Below are positions 61,422 to 64,000 of a stretch of 64,000 bases of DNA, piece by piece; positions within the stretch are counted from its first letter, which is position 1; every line of letters starts with the position of its first letter. Below the pieces are notes generated by a model that was not told the origin of the DNA, did not search any database, and saw only the letters and a program-made list of their open reading frames with translations. A program made the position numbers and the translations under genes. Origin of the DNA: Eubacterium sp. MSJ-21. GTDB lineage: Bacteria; Bacillota; Clostridia; Lachnospirales; Lachnospiraceae. The stretch covers positions 415,441 through 479,440 of the forward strand of contig NZ_JAHLPZ010000002.1 of NCBI RefSeq assembly GCF_018918185.1, read 5' to 3'.

Positions 61422-63716
61422 CTATCCGTCTGCCGGAATATATTTATCTTCATAATCCCACACTGACATTGGTTTTGCAAAATAATATCCTTGAAATACA
61501 TCGCACCCCATCATGGTTAATGCATCCACCTGTTCCCTGGTTTCTACTCCCTCGGTAACAACCTCCATCCCCAGTCGTTTCGACAAATGAATAACATTAC
61601 TTACGATTGACATACTTCGTTCATTATTTCTGGTCTTACGTAAAAATCCCATATCCAGTTTGATTGTATCCATCTTGATATCCTTCAACATATTCAAAGA
61701 GGAATATCCGCTTCCAAAATCATCCATCTCCACCTTAAACCCATACTGCCGCAGTTTGTTTACCAGACGGATTACTTTTTTCGTATCCGACATGACTGCC
61801 GTTTCCGTGATTTCCAGATGAAGATTCTTCGCTTCGAAGCCATGCTTTTGTACCAGTTGGGTAAACACTTTATAGATATCCATATAATAAAAATCACGTG
61901 GTGAAATGTTTACTGACAAATAAAAATCTGCATGTCCCTGTCTGCACCAGTCACGTAACTGAATACAGGCTTTCTCCCAGATATAGAGATCCAGTTCACT
62001 GATCAGCCCCGTGCGTTCAAATAACTCAATGAATTCTCCCGGCGGAATCATTCCATGTTCCGGATGAATCCAACGCACCAACGCCTCTCCTCCGCGTACA
62101 ACACCATCGGACAAGATCTGCGGCTGAATATAAAAACAGAACTGCCCACTTTCTAATGCCTCATGGAACTGACTAATAATTTCCTGTTCCTTTAATACCG
62201 TCTCCCGCAGTTCCTTATCATAATAGCTGATACGGGTTGCAACATCATCCTTGATGGTTTTGATTGCCATAATAGCCCGATCACACATAACTGCAACCGG
62301 TGTATTCCTATCATCTACTTCATAGATTCCCATATACATACGCAACCTGAAACTGGAATTACCTTCTATCTGCTCAATTCGCGAAATCTCCCGTCGAAAT
62401 ATGTTTTCCTGAAATAATTCCTTTGGCAAAAGCAGTGCAAACCGGTCGCCTTCCAACCGCCCATAAATACAACCTGCCGGAGTTTTCTGTTTCAGACTTT
62501 CTGCCTGTTTTATTAAAATATCATCCCCCTTTTTACTTCCATATACATCGTTCACAATCTTAAAATCACGGATATCACTACAAACAATATAAAACGCTGT
62601 ATCTGAATTCTCCCGTAACATCTGTTCTGCGCACTCATAAAAATATTCCCGATTATAAATACCTGTCAATGCATCATGGTTTGCCTTATACTGTTCGGAT
62701 TTCACACGCTCCACTTCTTCCGTTCGGTCATGTAACAAAAAAAAGCTTCCAATCTCGTGATTCTCATATATCATCTTCTTATATTGAAACTGAAAGAAAT
62801 GTACTTTTCCGTCTATTCGAAATTGTTCTTTCCATGCAATATCATGAATATCCCGAAGATTTTTTCCATTCAGCCAGCCCTGCAGCTTTTTATCAAGTAC
62901 AGAAAGCTCAGACACATGAAGAATCTTCTTTGCCTGTTCATTTGCATGAATGCATTTTCCTTTTACATCATAACAGACAACTCCGTCATCGATAGTCTTA
63001 ATAAACAAGGCCAGCATTTTTTCTACAAGCCCTGACGGAATATGAAAGAATGTAAAATAAGTGATTGCACAACATAATGCGGTATATCCGATCAATGAAA
63101 AATCGTAAATGCATTCAAACTTGAAAAACATAATATTTGCAATTGCGGTCAATATAAGCGTAACAATGATTGAAGAATAATTTACTTGAAAAATTCTTGG
63201 GCATTTTGACCTGCGGACAAGCAGAACAATCAGACATGCCGCAGCAAATGCATAACAAATCAATGTATGACCCCCATACAAGATACCATAGCTTTTTACA
63301 CCATAATAAACATTACCAAACCGGTCTGTCATCGGAGCCACATGGAATACATTCTGCACTCTAAGATTTGAAAATAACACAATCGCATCTGTAAGCAACA
63401 GGATATACGTTACCGGACGCATCCATGCTTTATGCCGATAGGTGTCAGCATATACACGACTATAAATAAAAAGCAACAACGTCATAAAATCAACACAAAA
63501 ATAAAAAAGCGCATAAAAAAACAATGCCAGCTTCTCATCGACTGTCATCAACGCCATACCATACAGCATAACCGTTCCTGTCTGTGAAAGCAGTAATCCA
63601 AACACCGAATTCCGTAAAGCGTTTTTTTCTATCCGTTGTACTGTATATATACAAGATAAGAGGGGAATCAATAAGATGACCAAACTCCCAAAGAATATAT
63701 ATTTCAATATAAACAC
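61422..63716 (-). CDS. Membrane GGDEF-EAL protein, GGDEF degenerate (paralogue 2)
   Basis: A 764-residue protein with the same layout as paralogue 1: helices to about residue 225, a PAS-like module, then GGDEF with the motif changed to EGDRF (IVCSDIRDFKIVNDVYGS, LEGDRFALLLP). The EAL domain keeps GGEALVRWIHPEHGM, SVNISPRDF, LHLEITETAVM, VEMDDFGSGYSSL, KLDMGFLR and VTEGVETREQ. Hence probable phosphodiesterase. The two genes form an operon, this one first, behind a perfect sigma-A promoter beside the rRNA terminator. Tandem duplication of the pair is inferred. Confidence 0.88.
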   Translation of the reverse strand: MFILKYIFFGSLVILLIPLLSCIYTVQRIEKNALRNSVFGLLLSQTGTVMLYGMALMTVDEKLALFFYALFYFCVDFMTLLLFIYSRVYADTYRHKAWMRPVTYILLLTDAIVLFSNLRVQNVFHVAPMTDRFGNVYYGVKSYGILYGGHTLICYAFAAACLIVLLVRRSKCPRIFQVNYSSIIVTLILTAIANIMFFKFECIYDFSLIGYTALCCAITYFTFFHIPSGLVEKMLALFIKTIDDGVVCYDVKGKCIHANEQAKKILHVSELSVLDKKLQGWLNGKNLRDIHDIAWKEQFRIDGKVHFFQFQYKKMIYENHEIGSFFLLHDRTEEVERVKSEQYKANHDALTGIYNREYFYECAEQMLRENSDTAFYIVCSDIRDFKIVNDVYGSKKGDDILIKQAESLKQKTPAGCIYGRLEGDRFALLLPKELFQENIFRREISRIEQIEGNSSFRLRMYMGIYEVDDRNTPVAVMCDRAIMAIKTIKDDVATRISYYDKELRETVLKEQEIISQFHEALESGQFCFYIQPQILSDGVVRGGEALVRWIHPEHGMIPPGEFIELFERTGLISELDLYIWEKACIQLRDWCRQGHADFYLSVNISPRDFYYMDIYKVFTQLVQKHGFEAKNLHLEITETAVMSDTKKVIRLVNKLRQYGFKVEMDDFGSGYSSLNMLKDIKMDTIKLDMGFLRKTRNNERSMSIVSNVIHLSKRLGMEVVTEGVETREQVDALTMMGCDVFQGYYFAKPMSVWDYEDKYIPADG

Positions 63717-63757
63717 CCCAAATCATATCATTTCATATTTTAAAAATATCTAATATT

Positions 63758-63786
63758 ATTTTATAAAATTCACTACGTACTGTCAA
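63758..63786 (-). promoter_or_regulatory. Strong sigma-A promoter of the GGDEF-EAL operon
   Basis: Minus strand TTGACA (63786-63781), 17-base spacer, TAAAAT (63763-63758), 41 bases before the ATG. Confidence 0.8.
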
Positions 63787-63794
63787 CTTAAATG

Positions 63795-63823
63795 GCACAA
63801 AAAAAAGACCGTATCGGTCTTTT
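63795..63823 (-). terminator. rRNA operon terminator
   Basis: Minus strand AAAAGACCG and CGGTCTTTT (63823-63803) form a stem with an ATA loop, followed by a T-run. It is about 80 bases after the 3' end of 23S. Confidence 0.92.
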
Positions 63824-63903
63824 CTTTCTGTACCTTCAGAACTCCATACAAAGATCTTATATCTATCCAATCAACAATCCATCTTTCCGTTCTCAAAACC
63901 TCT

Positions 63904-64000
63904 AAGGATAAGCCCTCGACCTATTAGTACTTGTCAGCTGAACATGTTGCCACGATTACACTCCAAGCCTATCAACCTTGTAGTCTTCAAGGGGTCTTAC
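63904..64000 (-). rRNA. 23S ribosomal RNA, 3' end (partial)
   Basis: The minus strand from the window edge reads the universally conserved 23S end. It contains GTTGATAGGC, TTCAGCTGACAAGTACTAAT and AGGTCGAGGGCTTA. The 3' end is placed at about 63904. The rest of the gene lies beyond the right edge. No 5S gene is found between here and the terminator. Confidence 0.93.

Noticed and set aside
1..64000. CRISPR arrays, tRNA genes and prophage genes
   Set aside because: No regularly spaced 25-40 base repeats with unique spacers, no T-arm/anticodon-like tRNA signature and no phage structural or integrase genes were found by eye on either strand.

Overview
The window reads as chromosome of a low-to-moderate GC, endospore-lineage Firmicute of the Clostridia, most likely a Lachnospiraceae member. 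This rests on the hprK - ROK kinase - murB - rapZ - whiA - Crh-like gene order, on sigG and spoVG, on a glgC/glgD pair, on a group B-type [FeFe] hydrogenase, and on small families typical of that group (DUF6145-, DUF6382- and DUF5662-like). Almost all genes lie on the minus strand. The right edge holds the 3' end of a minus-strand 23S rRNA gene, so transcription runs away from that rRNA operon.

Layout, left to right. (1) 1-4500: the 3' part of a citrate synthase gene on the plus strand, then minus-strand genes for a membrane-anchored lipase-like protein, a stand-alone FakA-type domain, and a three-gene membrane-protein/XRE-regulator/DUF3169 operon. Three identical-spacing dyads cover its promoter region. 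(2) 4640-5585 is a gene-free kilobase of repeats: a 113-bp tandem array, a 229-bp MITE-like inverted-repeat element, and one copy of a 102-bp two-hairpin dispersed repeat. (3) 5586-13300: a large TPR/Sel1 protein, then the Crh-like/whiA/rapZ/murB and ROK/hprK cluster for carbon-catabolite signalling and cell-wall control. (4) 13369-20027: spoVG, glycogen genes glgD/glgC, an NfeD/SPFH membrane pair, and typA. (5) 20188-26691: a 1,820-residue secreted protein and sigG. (6) 26771-35196: an FHA protein, the hydrogenase, pncB, and the purine genes purA, purB and purF. (7) 35479-39863: a PilZ protein, a polyprenyl sugar-phosphate transferase, glmM, and a lipid kinase. (8) 39941-42324: the queuosine precursor operon queD-queE-folE-queC behind a preQ1-I riboswitch. 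(9) 42556-49684: thrC, a 3D-domain protein, an AP2-like protein, and the dapA-dapB-DUF6145-coaX-dusB operon behind a lysine riboswitch. (10) 49988-57048: a two-OB-fold SSB-like protein, a TrmH-family methyltransferase, dnaE, a DUF5662-like gene, apbE and a small coiled-coil gene. (11) 57204-64000: an ABC-F ATPase, two paralogous GGDEF-EAL membrane proteins, and the 23S end.

How the genes work together. The HprK/Crh-like pair, the ROK sugar kinase and glgC/glgD tie sugar influx to catabolite control and storage. The PilZ protein and the two EAL proteins form the visible cyclic-di-GMP parts, and the PilZ gene is convergent with an exopolysaccharide-initiating transferase. Two metabolite-sensing riboswitches (lysine, preQ1) are directly readable, each followed by its terminator.

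The least explained sequence is non-coding. It comprises the 113-bp array, the MITE-like element, the two-hairpin repeat found twice (93% identical, ungapped) directly 3' of intrinsic terminators, and the triple operator. No CRISPR array, tRNA, prophage or complete insertion sequence was seen. All family assignments are made by eye from motifs, not by database search.
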